Shown: positions 44,249 through 54,393 of the stretch, one piece after another
Position numbering within the stretch: the first letter of the stretch is position 1
How the letters are laid out: each line of letters opens with the position of its first letter
Source of the DNA: Clostridia bacterium
GTDB lineage: Bacteria; Bacillota; Clostridia; Oscillospirales; Acutalibacteraceae
Direction of reading: 5' to 3'
DNA: 64,000 bases
NCBI GenBank assembly: GCA_017937865.1
Contig: JAGBCU010000047.1
Coordinates: 39,049 to 103,048, forward strand
Program-made: the position numbers and the translations under genes
Notes under the pieces: model-generated
Told to the model about the DNA's origin: nothing
What the model saw: only the letters and a program-made list of their open reading frames with translations
Databases searched by the model: none

Positions 44249-45454
44249 TTATTTAAACTTTTCAGAAAGTTTTATAGCATTGTAGGTAAATACCGCACAG
44301 CCTACGGGTAACACAGCTTCATCGAATTTCACCTTCGGGTGATGTTGAGGGTATATATAACCCTCTTCAGAATTACCCGCCGCTAAAGCAATCATAACTG
44401 AAGGTACTTCGTGGCTGATATAGGAAAAATCTTCACTGCCGCCGCTTTTGTTTGTTCTTGTGCCGAACGAGTTCGTATTTAAAACTTCGTTTTCTTTAAA
44501 CAATTCTTTCGTATTATTTTCAACCATTTCAGATAAGCTTTCATCATTTACAAGCGTAGGGCAACCTGCACCAAAGGATACGACAGATTTACCTCTGAAG
44601 GTCTCGGCAACACCACTGCATATTTCAGTTAATCGTTTTTTCACGTATTCTCTTACGTTATCATCGTAGGCTCTCATTGTGCCCTGCAAAACAGCGGTAT
44701 CAGCTATTACGTTACCCGCTGTTCCTGATTTAAAACTTCCTATTGTAAGCACAGCTTCATCCGAAAGGCTTAATTCACGGGCAGATATTTCTTGAAGTGC
44801 AATAACGGTATGGGATGCGATATTTATGGCGTCTACGCCTTGCTGTGGTGTTGAACCGTGACATCCCTTACCTTGAATATTTATTGTAAAATAATCTGCC
44901 GCAGGTGCCCCCACACCACCGCTTGAAACAATAACTGTACCCGTTTTCAAAGGTAATCCTGCCATAACGTGAAGCATTATGGCACCTTTTATTTTATCCC
45001 CCTCGAGCAAGCCGTTTTCAAGCATATTTTTAGCTCCCGACAAAACCTCTTCTGCAGGCTGGAACATCAGTTTAACACCGCTTCGCAATTCCTTTTCGTG
45101 TTTTTTTAGAAGCCTTGCCGTACCCAAAAGCATTGCTGTGTGCATATCGTGACCGCAAGCGTGCATATTACCCGTATTACATAAAAACTCAACGTCTGAC
45201 TCTTCTTTAACCGGTAAAGCATCCATATCTGCCCTTAAAAGCACGGTAACGTTATTTTTATCACCGATAACCGTAACAAGACCGTTTTTACCGCAAGGCT
45301 CCACATCACAACCGAATTCCTTTAGTTTCTCTTTAACAAATCCGACTGTCTTTTCAAGCTCAAATCCAACTTCAGCATTTTCGTGAAGATGTCTGCGATA
45401 TTCTATAATCTCATCTTCAATACCTTTTGCATCAAGCAATATCATGTCTTTCAT
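44249..45454 (-). CDS. M20-family amidohydrolase
   Basis: About 401 aa. Zinc peptidase of the M20D group (hippurate/N-acyl amino acid/IAA-amino acid hydrolases): LRADMDALPV near residue 75, ACGHDMHTAMLLG near 100, QPAEE near 133 and the lid domain (about 180-295). It releases amino acids from N-acyl forms. The true start is ATG 45454 with AGGTGAT ahead; a TTG six bases earlier is not needed. No partner genes. Confidence 0.88.
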   Translation of the reverse strand: MKDMILLDAKGIEDEIIEYRRHLHENAEVGFELEKTVGFVKEKLKEFGCDVEPCGKNGLVTVIGDKNNVTVLLRADMDALPVKEESDVEFLCNTGNMHACGHDMHTAMLLGTARLLKKHEKELRSGVKLMFQPAEEVLSGAKNMLENGLLEGDKIKGAIMLHVMAGLPLKTGTVIVSSGGVGAPAADYFTINIQGKGCHGSTPQQGVDAINIASHTVIALQEISARELSLSDEAVLTIGSFKSGTAGNVIADTAVLQGTMRAYDDNVREYVKKRLTEICSGVAETFRGKSVVSFGAGCPTLVNDESLSEMVENNTKELFKENEVLNTNSFGTRTNKSGGSEDFSYISHEVPSVMIALAAGNSEEGYIYPQHHPKVKFDEAVLPVGCAVFTYNAIKLSEKFK

Positions 45455-45482
45455 ACTCAATCACCTATATAATTTTATCAAA

Positions 45483-45512
45483 AAAGCATCTATCATTTCA
45501 GACAGATGCTTT
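45483..45512 (-). terminator. Terminator of the 144-aa helical protein gene
   Basis: AAAGCATCT/AGATGCTTT hairpin on the minus strand, followed by TTTTTGATAAAATT. Confidence 0.75.
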
Positions 45513-45533
45513 GAACTTTTTATAAACTTTTTA

Positions 45534-45968
45534 TTACAAAAAACGTCTTATATCAATTGCCAATTTTTCTTCAAGGTCTATAAGCTTTTTAGTAATCTCT
45601 TTTGATTTTTCATCGGCGGCTTCGTATTTATTAAGATACATATTTAATGATTTTACGCCCATATTACAACCGTCGGTAATTAAATCGGCAATCGTGCCGT
45701 CAGATTCATTTACAATAAGTTTCATATTCGTTTTAAGCCACGACATACTTTTAGCAATAGGGTTTGGCTCCTTTCCCTCGTCTTTAAACCTATCAAGCTC
45801 CTGTTGAATTTCAGAATCGAGCTCATTATGCTTTTGCTTTGAATCAACAAGGAAATTTTTCAAATCGGGTGAATACACATATTTTAAAACATCATCAATA
45901 GAAGAAACACCCATTTTAACACCTGCATCGCATTCGCGAAGTAATTTTATTGTATCTTGTTCAATCAT
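45534..45968 (-). CDS. Uncharacterised helical protein (144 aa)
   Basis: All-helical by composition, no membrane segment, rich in Lys/Glu/Asp. The layout (ECDAGVKMGVSSIDDVL, then HNELDSEIQQEL, then SMSWLKTNMKL, then IADLITDGCNMGVKSLNMYLN) looks like a four-helix bundle of the ferritin-like/DUF2383 kind, but I see no complete set of di-iron ligands. ATG with AAAGGATG. Own terminator; no operon partners. Confidence 0.65.
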   Translation of the reverse strand: MIEQDTIKLLRECDAGVKMGVSSIDDVLKYVYSPDLKNFLVDSKQKHNELDSEIQQELDRFKDEGKEPNPIAKSMSWLKTNMKLIVNESDGTIADLITDGCNMGVKSLNMYLNKYEAADEKSKEITKKLIDLEEKLAIDIRRFL

Positions 45969-46007
45969 AATATCATCCTTTCTGAAAGTATTATTACCAA
46001 CTTTAGC

Positions 46008-46042
46008 AAAAATATAAAAGGCACCGTTACAACGATGCCTTT
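46008..46042 (-). terminator. Terminator of the surface-polysaccharide operon
   Basis: AAAGGCATCGTT/AACGGTGCCTTT on the minus strand, then TATATTTTTGC. It closes the nine-gene cluster. Confidence 0.75.
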
Positions 46043-46053
46043 GAAAAAATTAT

Positions 46054-47193
46054 TTATTTTATAAATATTTTAATCAATTTAGTTTTAACGAGAAAGCTTT
46101 TAATCAAAAGCTTTACTCTTTTAAATCGGGTGTTATAAAAATACGTATTGATTACTTTTTTTACACCGAATTCATTATACATTTCCCAGAATGCATTATA
46201 ACCCTCAGGCATCTTTGCAGGTGCAGTGTGGTTACTTTTGATAGCTTGCTCGCCATCCACCTTTGTCAAGCAAAGGTTTTCTGCCTCATTTAACATTTTT
46301 GCACCTTTATCAGTATTAACAAAGCATAAGGATACTCCTTTGTTATCATCAAAAAGCTCAGTATATTTTTCTACACCCCAAAAATCACCTAAGGTTATAT
46401 CTGCTTTATGGGGCTTGCCTGCAAATTCGCATTCAAAACAAGTTGTATTTAAAAGATAGTGTTTATCAAATAAAAAACAAAACGGATCATCAATAAAAAG
46501 CTTTTCTATCTTCTTACCGTTTTTACGATATGAAAACGAAAATCTGTGCCAGCCTGTAATTTTATCTCTGAAGTTTACGTCAGAGATATTTTTACTTTTT
46601 GACAATACTTTTAAATAGTCCTTCCAAAAGCCCGGGCTTGTAACACCATGACAAATCAAATCAACCGTTGTTAAATTGTCATAATCCTTACCTAAAAAGC
46701 TTAATAAACCCGAAACCTGACAAGGTGTACCGGAAAACAATACCTCAACACCGTTTTCAAGATAATTTTTCACGTCAGCAAACGAAGAAGCAATATTGCT
46801 TTGGATATATTTTGAGCCTCTCAGTTTATGTAGCTCATCAGATTCAGTTACAAAAACATGCTCTACTTCATTTTTTTCATTAAAAGCGGCACCGAATACT
46901 ACACCTGATTTTTTAATTATAGCTTGAGCTAACGCAGAAAAAACGCCGCCCGATGAGCTTCCCATACGGATAACATCATTATTCAAATACGCGTGATAAG
47001 CTTGAACGAAAGTGCTGTCAGCACTTGAGTGAACACACTTACAAGCATTTACGCATTTATTGCATCCTACACACTTATCAGCATCTACTTTTGCGTTTAT
47101 AAAACCATTTGAATTTACAACCATTTCAATAGCATTACAAGGGCATAAACAAGAACAAGCCGAACAACCGATGCAATTATCAGTTATTTTCAT
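46054..47193 (-). CDS. FrhB-like iron-sulfur flavoprotein of polysaccharide clusters
   Basis: About 379 aa. N-terminal 2x[4Fe-4S] ferredoxin domain (CIGCSACSCLCPC, then CVGCNKCVNAC) followed by the coenzyme F420 hydrogenase/dehydrogenase beta-subunit N- and C-terminal domains (GSSSGGVFSALA near 78, GTPCQVSGL near 155, CHGVTSPGFW near 182). Relatives often travel with polysaccharide pyruvyl transferases in exopolysaccharide loci; the reaction is unknown. ATG 47193 with AAGGGTG; it overlaps the end of the flippase gene. Confidence 0.85.
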   Translation of the reverse strand: MKITDNCIGCSACSCLCPCNAIEMVVNSNGFINAKVDADKCVGCNKCVNACKCVHSSADSTFVQAYHAYLNNDVIRMGSSSGGVFSALAQAIIKKSGVVFGAAFNEKNEVEHVFVTESDELHKLRGSKYIQSNIASSFADVKNYLENGVEVLFSGTPCQVSGLLSFLGKDYDNLTTVDLICHGVTSPGFWKDYLKVLSKSKNISDVNFRDKITGWHRFSFSYRKNGKKIEKLFIDDPFCFLFDKHYLLNTTCFECEFAGKPHKADITLGDFWGVEKYTELFDDNKGVSLCFVNTDKGAKMLNEAENLCLTKVDGEQAIKSNHTAPAKMPEGYNAFWEMYNEFGVKKVINTYFYNTRFKRVKLLIKSFLVKTKLIKIFIK

Positions 47194-48595
47194 TTGCTTC
47201 ACCCTTTCGCTTTTTAAATAATTGAGAAAACAATTCTCTGTTAAAAAACAATACTATAGCTACAGTTGCAAAGGAGCAGAGTATTTGCAACAATTCTGAA
47301 GCTACCGTTATCCTTAACACTGCCTGTATGCAAATCAGTAAGCATGACACTATCAACAACGGAAGATTCACACGCACATGGTAAATCTTTCTTGTATGGA
47401 CCATTCTGATTATCCACATAACAAAAAAAGAAATCATTGTTGTAAAGCAAGCCGCCTGAACCCCGTATTTCGGCATAAGTACAACGTTTCCTATAACACT
47501 TATAATTGCGGCTACTGCTGACGTTGTCATAACTGCCGTTGTTTTTTTATAAGCGATATATATTGTACCGTAGAAAGATGCAAAGCATTGGAACACAACA
47601 CCTAAAAGTAAAAACGGTATATATTCAGAGGATGTTGCATACTGTTCGTTGAAGAAGTTATCTACAACAAACTTTGAAAGTAATAATATAGCCGATGAAC
47701 CAATAGCTGACATTGAAACAAGACCGTTTATTATACGTGCAGAAAAATCGTTATTTTTCTCTTTTGTTTCATCTATTGCAGATATTTGCCACGCCTGAAA
47801 AAACACACTTGTAAAAAGAGAAAGGACTAAAGGTATTTTATTTGCAACCGCATAAATACCGTTACTTTCCACACCGCAATAATGCAATAAAAAGAAGCGG
47901 TTTGAAGCGGTTATTATCCAAAGCAAAACTGCATTAGGGATTAACGGAACGCAATAACCTAACATCTCTTTGAGACGCTTTAAAGTAAAAGTAAATCTGA
48001 TGCCTTTAAATTCTTGTGGCAATATAGCCAAGCAAAGATAAGAAACAGAGATTACCCCTGCAAGCATATAAGAAACAAGATATCCTGTTATTCCGAAACG
48101 GAAAACAACAAGGAAAAGTATGTTTCCTAAAAGATATGATAAAGTATAAAGAATTGCAGAAACAGAAAAAGCACTTACTCTATTGACTGCTTTTGCAAAC
48201 TGTTGCAATGCTGAAAGAAAAACCTGAAAAATTACTGTAGCAATTAAAACCACGTTGTTAACAATACTTTGCTTAAAAACAAAGGTAAAAATCACACCGA
48301 GTATAATAAACACAGCAGAAGCTATAAAAGAAAAGGTTATACCTGTTTCAAAGTATTCTACACTGTTTTCTTTCGTATTGTTTATTGCGTACCTGAATAT
48401 AGCATCAAAAATACTTAAAGATACAATAGGCACCAACAAATTTAATACGGTCATATAAATATCCGCTGTGCCAAACTCCGCCGTTGACAATACGTAACTG
48501 TAAACGGGCACCATTAAAAAACTCAAAATTTTGCTACCAAAAGTAGAAATTGCAAATAATCCGGAGTTTTTTAGCAGTTTTGTTAATTTATTCAT
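47180..48595 (-). CDS. Wzx-type polysaccharide flippase
   Basis: About 471 aa, twelve or more membrane helices, MATE/MOP superfamily: N-terminal LKNSGLFAISTFGSKILSFLMVPVYSYVL and C-terminal Lys/Arg-rich tail are typical of repeat-unit flippases. It should flip the lipid-linked repeat across the membrane. ATG 48595 lies inside the last codons of the pyruvyl transferase gene; an earlier in-frame ATG would overlap further and lacks a site. Confidence 0.88.
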   Translation of the reverse strand: MNKLTKLLKNSGLFAISTFGSKILSFLMVPVYSYVLSTAEFGTADIYMTVLNLLVPIVSLSIFDAIFRYAINNTKENSVEYFETGITFSFIASAVFIILGVIFTFVFKQSIVNNVVLIATVIFQVFLSALQQFAKAVNRVSAFSVSAILYTLSYLLGNILFLVVFRFGITGYLVSYMLAGVISVSYLCLAILPQEFKGIRFTFTLKRLKEMLGYCVPLIPNAVLLWIITASNRFFLLHYCGVESNGIYAVANKIPLVLSLFTSVFFQAWQISAIDETKEKNNDFSARIINGLVSMSAIGSSAILLLSKFVVDNFFNEQYATSSEYIPFLLLGVVFQCFASFYGTIYIAYKKTTAVMTTSAVAAIISVIGNVVLMPKYGVQAACFTTMISFFVMWIIRMVHTRKIYHVRVNLPLLIVSCLLICIQAVLRITVASELLQILCSFATVAIVLFFNRELFSQLFKKRKGEANENN

Positions 48596-49652
48596 TAAAA
48601 TCTTCAATGCAGTTATCGATAAAGCTATGAGATGCTTCAATCATAGACGATAACTGCAAACTATCCTTTCTGCTAAAATCAACATTTGCAATGTTATTTT
48701 CAAACTCAACGTCAAACAGCTTCAAAAAATCGACCATTCTTTCGCTGTATTTGCTGTGTGAGACTATATAACACTGTTTTTTGAAAATTGACGAAAAAAG
48801 CATTGCATGATACGAGTTGCTTATAACCATTGATGCATTGTTTATAAGCTTCAAGAAGTCGTATGGCGATGCATCAGGAAATCTTATATCGTTGTTTAAA
48901 TAATGAGATTTATTTCTTAAAGAAACAACCTTCATCCCTGTTTCTTCAGAAACCTTATTAACAAGTGATGTAAATTGCTCTGTCGGGTCTAAATCATAAA
49001 CGAAAATATAATCCCCTGCTATTGTAGCTGAATCAAGCTTTGATTTCTCTGATAATTCCGCCCACTCCTTTTGTGGCAATAGTAATGTGGGGTCACTTAC
49101 AACGCAATTGGTTATTCCTTTATTATTCAAAAAATCACTTGTTGTTTTTTCCCTGACGGATAAAGCTTTAAGCTCTGAAGCAATATTTTTAAAAGCCTGA
49201 AAATCATTTTCTAACAAATCAAATTTGCCACAGCTTGCAGCATAAGAAATTTTTGTTTTGGCTTTTATACCTTTTCCGAAATAAAAAGGTTGAAACCCAT
49301 TTGTGATAAGAGGATTCCATATCTGGTCACTACCGCAAACCAACAAATCACACTCAGGATTTTTCTTTATAAGCTCGTCATAGGTTGTACCGTCGCAAAA
49401 CACCGAAAACTCTTGTTTTCTGAATTTTTTGAAGCTATCAACCTTCTTTTTATTTATAAATTTAAAAACCAGGTTCAACGGTGAAAAGGATTTTTCTTCT
49501 TTTTTAAACGAAGCTAAACTAACACCTAAAAACTCAGGTAAATATCCTTTAGCCTTTAAAACGCTTTGAACGGCATATGCCTGTAAGGCTGCACCATAGT
49601 TGATTTCATCATAAAAAGTTATTATATAAGCTTTTTTTTGCATAATTATCAT
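48588..49652 (-). CDS. Polysaccharide pyruvyl transferase family protein
   Basis: 354 aa of the CsaB/ExoV family: opening AYIITFYDEINYGAALQAYAVQ, then LLVCGSDQIWNP near 105 and SNSYHAMLFSSIFKKQ near 275. Members transfer pyruvate ketals from PEP to surface sugars. Start overlaps the upstream glycosyltransferase stop (ATGA). Adjacent to the FrhB-like and flippase genes, the usual company. Confidence 0.88.
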   Translation of the reverse strand: MIIMQKKAYIITFYDEINYGAALQAYAVQSVLKAKGYLPEFLGVSLASFKKEEKSFSPLNLVFKFINKKKVDSFKKFRKQEFSVFCDGTTYDELIKKNPECDLLVCGSDQIWNPLITNGFQPFYFGKGIKAKTKISYAASCGKFDLLENDFQAFKNIASELKALSVREKTTSDFLNNKGITNCVVSDPTLLLPQKEWAELSEKSKLDSATIAGDYIFVYDLDPTEQFTSLVNKVSEETGMKVVSLRNKSHYLNNDIRFPDASPYDFLKLINNASMVISNSYHAMLFSSIFKKQCYIVSHSKYSERMVDFLKLFDVEFENNIANVDFSRKDSLQLSSMIEASHSFIDNCIEDFNE

Positions 49653-50764
49653 CTCTTTAATAGTTTTGAATATATGCTCTCCATTTCAGAAGCTGTTACC
49701 GATAAATCAAAACCGCTATCTTTAACGTAATCGGTTTTCATCGTTCTTAAGAGCTTATTGTTTTTCATAAACTCTATAATTTTCCCGGCAACTACCTCTG
49801 CAGGCTCATTTATGTCAAAATACGTTATTAAATCTGAAATTTTTGTTTCCTCGGGAGCTTTATCGGTAGCAAAGCAAGGTAGTGCACAGCTTTGAGCTTC
49901 AATAAGCACTATCCCCAAGCCCTCATTTTCAGACGGAAGCACAAGCATATCCATAGCGCTTAAAAACTTATCGGTTTCAGCTTGATTGCCTACCATTACA
50001 ACGTCGTTTTCTACGTCTTTTGTGTTTATATATGTCTTGATGCTTTCAAATTCAGAGCCGTCACCAACAATTACACCTTTGGTTTTTGGGTATAGCTTTT
50101 TTAAAGCATCAACTATATCTATAAAAAGTGGTACGTTTTTTTCGGGTGATAATCTGCCGACAAAACCAAGCAAAAACGTTTCATTATCAATATCAAGCTG
50201 TTCTCTTACATTTACTCTCTTTTCTTGTGAAAAAGAAAACTTGTTTGTGTCAACAGAATTATTAGCCACTTTAAATTTTTTTGATTTAATTACGCTTGAT
50301 CCGAAAAAATACTGCCCTGCAGATTTTGAGCAAGCTAACAATTTGTTGCTCATAATTCTATATATAGGTATAAGCAAAGAATATTTTAACGGTCTTACTC
50401 CGAGATTGGAGTGACTGTGAAAAATAATCTTTGCTTTGGGTTTCGCTAATTTACAAATTATTCCGTCTATTGCTCTTATCCCACACGAAACGTGAATATG
50501 CGCAATATCGAAATCAATATTTTTTAATGCGTTATATTTTTGTTTGATTTTTGAAAAAAATGAAGCTGAATGATTGACGTGATAAACCCGTCCGCCTAAC
50601 TGATTAACCTCTGTTTCAAATGTTTCAACAGTATCATCTAATGATTCAATAAGAAAAACAAACTCGAATTCGTTTTCATTAATTTTTCTGTAATGATTCA
50701 TTATGTAATTTTCTATTCCGCCACTTTTACAAAGCTGACAACCTGTATGCAATACACGAACCAT
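49649..50764 (-). CDS. GT4-family glycosyltransferase
   Basis: About 371 aa, GT-B fold. N-terminal acceptor side with HTGCQLCKSGGIENYIMN, C-terminal donor side with GFVGRLSPEKNV near 200 and the EX7E pattern LPSENEGLGIVLIEAQS near 285. Cytoplasmic assembly of the repeat unit; donor unknown. ATG 50764 with GGAGG. Confidence 0.88.
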   Translation of the reverse strand: MVRVLHTGCQLCKSGGIENYIMNHYRKINENEFEFVFLIESLDDTVETFETEVNQLGGRVYHVNHSASFFSKIKQKYNALKNIDFDIAHIHVSCGIRAIDGIICKLAKPKAKIIFHSHSNLGVRPLKYSLLIPIYRIMSNKLLACSKSAGQYFFGSSVIKSKKFKVANNSVDTNKFSFSQEKRVNVREQLDIDNETFLLGFVGRLSPEKNVPLFIDIVDALKKLYPKTKGVIVGDGSEFESIKTYINTKDVENDVVMVGNQAETDKFLSAMDMLVLPSENEGLGIVLIEAQSCALPCFATDKAPEETKISDLITYFDINEPAEVVAGKIIEFMKNNKLLRTMKTDYVKDSGFDLSVTASEMESIYSKLLKR

Positions 50765-50765
50765 A

Positions 50766-52013
50766 TTAATCCTCCGAATCACTATAATCACTATGATCAT
50801 GGTGATGATGGCGATGATGTTGGCTTTCTCTATACCTACGCCTATCCCTTAACACTGCAGGGTAACAACACATAAGAGCTAAATATATCCAGAACATATC
50901 TTTACCCCAAACGGTAAGATTCAAAAGCGCGTCCGGAATCGCATAAGAGAAGAAAATCAAAATAAGGCAGGATAACTTATTATGTTTAAACATTTTGATA
51001 AACATAGTTCTTATTACCTTATAAATTAGGAAAATATTAATTAAGCTACCAAACAACCAACCAAACCACAACAAGTTTTCAACTAAAATATTATGAGTTC
51101 TTAAGTCGCCCATAAAGCCTATACCAAACGGCTTCTGGCTTATGACAAACATTGCTTCGTTTATAATGCTTCGTCTGTCAGAATCGTCAAAAAACTCACC
51201 AATAAGAAGCTTATGAAGAGTACGGCTTTCTATATTATGCTCTAAAAGCCAGCTATACAAGAAATTTGCAATATCAACATAATTCACAAATATGAAAATA
51301 CCTATTCCGATTACTGCCGCAAGTATCAGCATATTACCAACGGAGAGCTTTAAGGTTTTTAATGAGAATAGGAGAACAAAAAGAAGTATACATACAAGCG
51401 GACCTCTTGAGCCCATAAACAGAACGACAAAAACGCCTGCTACGAAGAACAAAATGTATACTATTTTCTTACGATACACAAAGTTAGAATACATCAACAA
51501 AGTCGGTACCAGAGTATAATACGAAAGCGACATATTATAGCTGGTTTCAGCTGTACCTACAACACCGATTATAGATGTACAAACCACCATAAAAATTGCA
51601 AAAGCAATAGCAATTGGAGCCCATTTTGACAATTTTTCATACAATAAATCAAAATCAGTTATTGAAACTGCTGTTAAAAACAACGTAGACGATATTATTA
51701 AAATGTCAGGTGCCGCCGCTAACGTATTACTGAAATTCTCACCATTAAATGCTAAAGTAGATATGAATAGCATTAATAAAATACAGCCCAAGCCAAAAGC
51801 ATATTTAGCTGAACGTTTTAAAATAACAGGTAAATTTCTTGCAAACAAAAGAAGCATAAGAACGCCGATAAGGGCATTAGCAATAGAGTTATAAGCCACT
51901 AATCCCGGTATTGACTGAACTATGCAGAATTTGATTACAGGCAGAAACAGACCTATCGCGATAAAATCAGATAATCTGTTTTCGATTTTACCTTTTTGAT
52001 ATCCGAAAATCAT
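50766..52013 (-). CDS. O-antigen polymerase/ligase-like membrane protein with His-rich tail
   Basis: 415 aa with about eleven membrane helices and a long loop (about 255-305, containing ESRTLHKLLIGEFFDDSDRRSII) as in Wzy/WaaL proteins. It should polymerise repeat units delivered by the flippase. The last ~25 residues are unusual: Arg-rich, then seven histidines within ten residues (HHRHHHHDH), then Ser/Asp/Glu. Strong AGGAGGTGAG site. The next gene starts one base after its stop. Confidence 0.82.
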   Translation of the reverse strand: MIFGYQKGKIENRLSDFIAIGLFLPVIKFCIVQSIPGLVAYNSIANALIGVLMLLLFARNLPVILKRSAKYAFGLGCILLMLFISTLAFNGENFSNTLAAAPDILIISSTLFLTAVSITDFDLLYEKLSKWAPIAIAFAIFMVVCTSIIGVVGTAETSYNMSLSYYTLVPTLLMYSNFVYRKKIVYILFFVAGVFVVLFMGSRGPLVCILLFVLLFSLKTLKLSVGNMLILAAVIGIGIFIFVNYVDIANFLYSWLLEHNIESRTLHKLLIGEFFDDSDRRSIINEAMFVISQKPFGIGFMGDLRTHNILVENLLWFGWLFGSLINIFLIYKVIRTMFIKMFKHNKLSCLILIFFSYAIPDALLNLTVWGKDMFWIYLALMCCYPAVLRDRRRYRESQHHRHHHHDHSDYSDSED

Positions 52014-52090
52014 TTGTGGCTCACCTCCTTGCTATTATTTACGCTTTCGTATTTTTACAGTATTTTAAATAGTTTTTATTTGTTTATGAT

Positions 52091-53170
52091 TTATAAGAAA
52101 GATTTAATAATTTTGTTACCGTTATCGTACTCTTCTAAAACTTTCTCTAAAGCCTTTTCACAGGCTTTTTCAAAATCCGTCCAATTAATTGAACTGTAAT
52201 AATTTAATATATCATCTTTAAAGCTTTCACTGTACGGGTTACAAGCGAAGCCTGTATTTTCCGTTAAAACACGGTTGCCCATATGCGACTCAACCGAACA
52301 CATTAACGGAATACCGAAAACAATACCATCGTAATATTTATTACCCATTGCCAAGCCTTCAGTTTTACCGTGCTCATAAAGATTATGAATAATATCTGTT
52401 TCAGGAATGAAATCGAATCTTTCTTCAGGCAGATATTCACCGTGAAAGAAAACATTATCAACCTTTTCACTTTCGCAAAACGACTTCAATTCAAGTGCTT
52501 GTTGTTGTTCTCTTCCGTAGTAATGCAATTGAAATCTATTATCATTTTTTAAAACAGATATTATCTGTTTATTAATTTCAACCTGTCTTATCAAGCCCCA
52601 AAAAGAAATTCTCAACGGATTTTGTTCCCTCGGGGTGTTAGCTCTTGCACCTTTATACGCCAAAGAAGATCGTTGAAGATTATGAGAAATATAAATCTTA
52701 TCAGACTCAGGAAGAAATTCACAAAAGCCCTCCGAGCTTACAAAGGTTGCAAAAGAATTCAAAACAAGTTGTCCGACTCTTTTTTTATATAATCCGATTC
52801 GTTCATATGTAACATCTCTGTAATCAAGAATAAACTTACCGGAATAATTTTTGAGAATATAATCGCTCAAAAGAATTGCCGGAGTAGAATGAAGAAGAAT
52901 TATTTTATCATAATGATTTTTCTTCAAAACACCTAATGCAAATTTTCTGAATTTTATAAAGCCTTTAACCTTTTTTACAAGAGGCAAATCATCACTCATT
53001 TTATAATCCAGCTTAAAAACTCTGTTTACATTATTTGGAGCGATGTCAGTTGTGGCATCACGGTCCCAATACAGCAAATCAACGTTTTCCGAATTCTCTA
53101 CACAATCGGTATAGAATGATAAATATGGCATATATTTAATTTTCGTAAAACCGATAATCAGAGTTTTCAT
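52091..53170 (-). CDS. Glycosyltransferase family 4-like protein
   Basis: About 359 aa GT-B protein: N-terminal KTLIIGFTKIKYMPYLSFY, middle YYGREQQQALELKSFCES, and a C-terminal EGLAMGNKYYDGIVFGIPL acting as the donor site. It has weaker EX7E similarity than its neighbours. Either ATG 53182 (overlapping the upstream stop) or ATG 53170 (with GAGGT) may start it; I prefer the latter. Confidence 0.78.
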   Translation of the reverse strand: MKTLIIGFTKIKYMPYLSFYTDCVENSENVDLLYWDRDATTDIAPNNVNRVFKLDYKMSDDLPLVKKVKGFIKFRKFALGVLKKNHYDKIILLHSTPAILLSDYILKNYSGKFILDYRDVTYERIGLYKKRVGQLVLNSFATFVSSEGFCEFLPESDKIYISHNLQRSSLAYKGARANTPREQNPLRISFWGLIRQVEINKQIISVLKNDNRFQLHYYGREQQQALELKSFCESEKVDNVFFHGEYLPEERFDFIPETDIIHNLYEHGKTEGLAMGNKYYDGIVFGIPLMCSVESHMGNRVLTENTGFACNPYSESFKDDILNYYSSINWTDFEKACEKALEKVLEEYDNGNKIIKSFL

Positions 53171-53178
53171 TTCTAACC

Positions 53179-54393
53179 TCATTCACAACAATTCTCAAAT
53201 AAACTTAAATATTCTTTCATATTTCTGTCACGTGAATACAAATCGTGACCGTAGTTATAACCGTTTTCACCGTATTCAATGCATTTTTCACGGTTATTAT
53301 AAAAATAAGTCAAAGCATTGATTGCATCGTCAAAATTGTCGCTTGATACTGCTTTACCTATCAAGTTGTCGTTTATCATTGCGCAATATTTAGACCCCTT
53401 ATCAGCAGAAGTAACAATAGCTTTTTTACAAGCCATAAGAAGCCCTGCCTTACTCGGAACAGAATTGCCTATAACGCCTTTTTTTAAAGGAATAAAGCAC
53501 ACAGAGCATGCGCTATAAACATCCGATACCATATCCTGACTTTCTAAAGGTAAAAACTGAATATTATCAAGCTCTAAGCTTTTGGCTTCATCCATAAAGG
53601 CTTGCTTCTGGCTACCCTCACCTATCATTTGAAATACAATTTTTTCATTATGAGTAAGGCACCTTGCGACCTCAATAACCATTTTATAATCAAAAACGTA
53701 ACCCATTGTCCCCGCATATTGAATATAAAACTTGTCTTTCGACATATTGTATTTCTTGACAAATCTATTTTCATCCCATTTTACCTGATGAACCGATTTA
53801 TCATCAAACCAATTAACAATAACCTTGATTTTATTCTCAGGTACGCCTTGTTCAACCAGCTTATCCTTCATATCATCCGATATAGCGGTTATTACATCGG
53901 CATTTTTATACGCAATTTTCTGAAGCATAAAAAATACCTTCTGCATCCATTTTTGATTCATAACGCCACTTGCAATACTGCTACCGGGGAACATATCCTG
54001 CACATTGTAGATGATTTTTTTGTTTTTTGCCTGTTTTTTCGCAAATAGCAAGGTATATAACACTGTTGGTGAGGATTGAACAAAAATAACGTCACCATCA
54101 TCAATTATCTTTTTTAATTCTTTTTTTACTTTCCAAGAATACTTAATTCCCTCAATATATCTTTTAACGAATGCACTCTTTTTCACATTGGGAACATCAA
54201 TTAAACTATATTTAAAGGTATCAAATTTTTCTAATTCATCAGGAATATGCTTATCAACACCGTTTTCCGCACAACCTATCAAACTAACAGAATGGCCTGC
54301 AGATAAAACATCCTCTAACATTGTTGTCATAAGGTGGAAAGAGGGATTGGGCTTGGTATAAAAATCTAAGGAAGCTATATAAATCAGATTCAT
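53179..54393 (-). CDS. WbuB-like GT4 glycosyltransferase
   Basis: 404 aa. GT4 with the opening NLIYIASLDFYTKPNPSFHLMTTML, QYAGTMGYVFDYKM near 225 and VIGNSVPSKAGLLMACKKAIV near 315, matching WbuB/L-fucosamine-transferase-like enzymes that act early on lipid-linked intermediates. Start overlaps the acetyltransferase stop (ATGA), with AGGAGG ahead. Confidence 0.86.
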   Translation of the reverse strand: MNLIYIASLDFYTKPNPSFHLMTTMLEDVLSAGHSVSLIGCAENGVDKHIPDELEKFDTFKYSLIDVPNVKKSAFVKRYIEGIKYSWKVKKELKKIIDDGDVIFVQSSPTVLYTLLFAKKQAKNKKIIYNVQDMFPGSSIASGVMNQKWMQKVFFMLQKIAYKNADVITAISDDMKDKLVEQGVPENKIKVIVNWFDDKSVHQVKWDENRFVKKYNMSKDKFYIQYAGTMGYVFDYKMVIEVARCLTHNEKIVFQMIGEGSQKQAFMDEAKSLELDNIQFLPLESQDMVSDVYSACSVCFIPLKKGVIGNSVPSKAGLLMACKKAIVTSADKGSKYCAMINDNLIGKAVSSDNFDDAINALTYFYNNREKCIEYGENGYNYGHDLYSRDRNMKEYLSLFENCCE

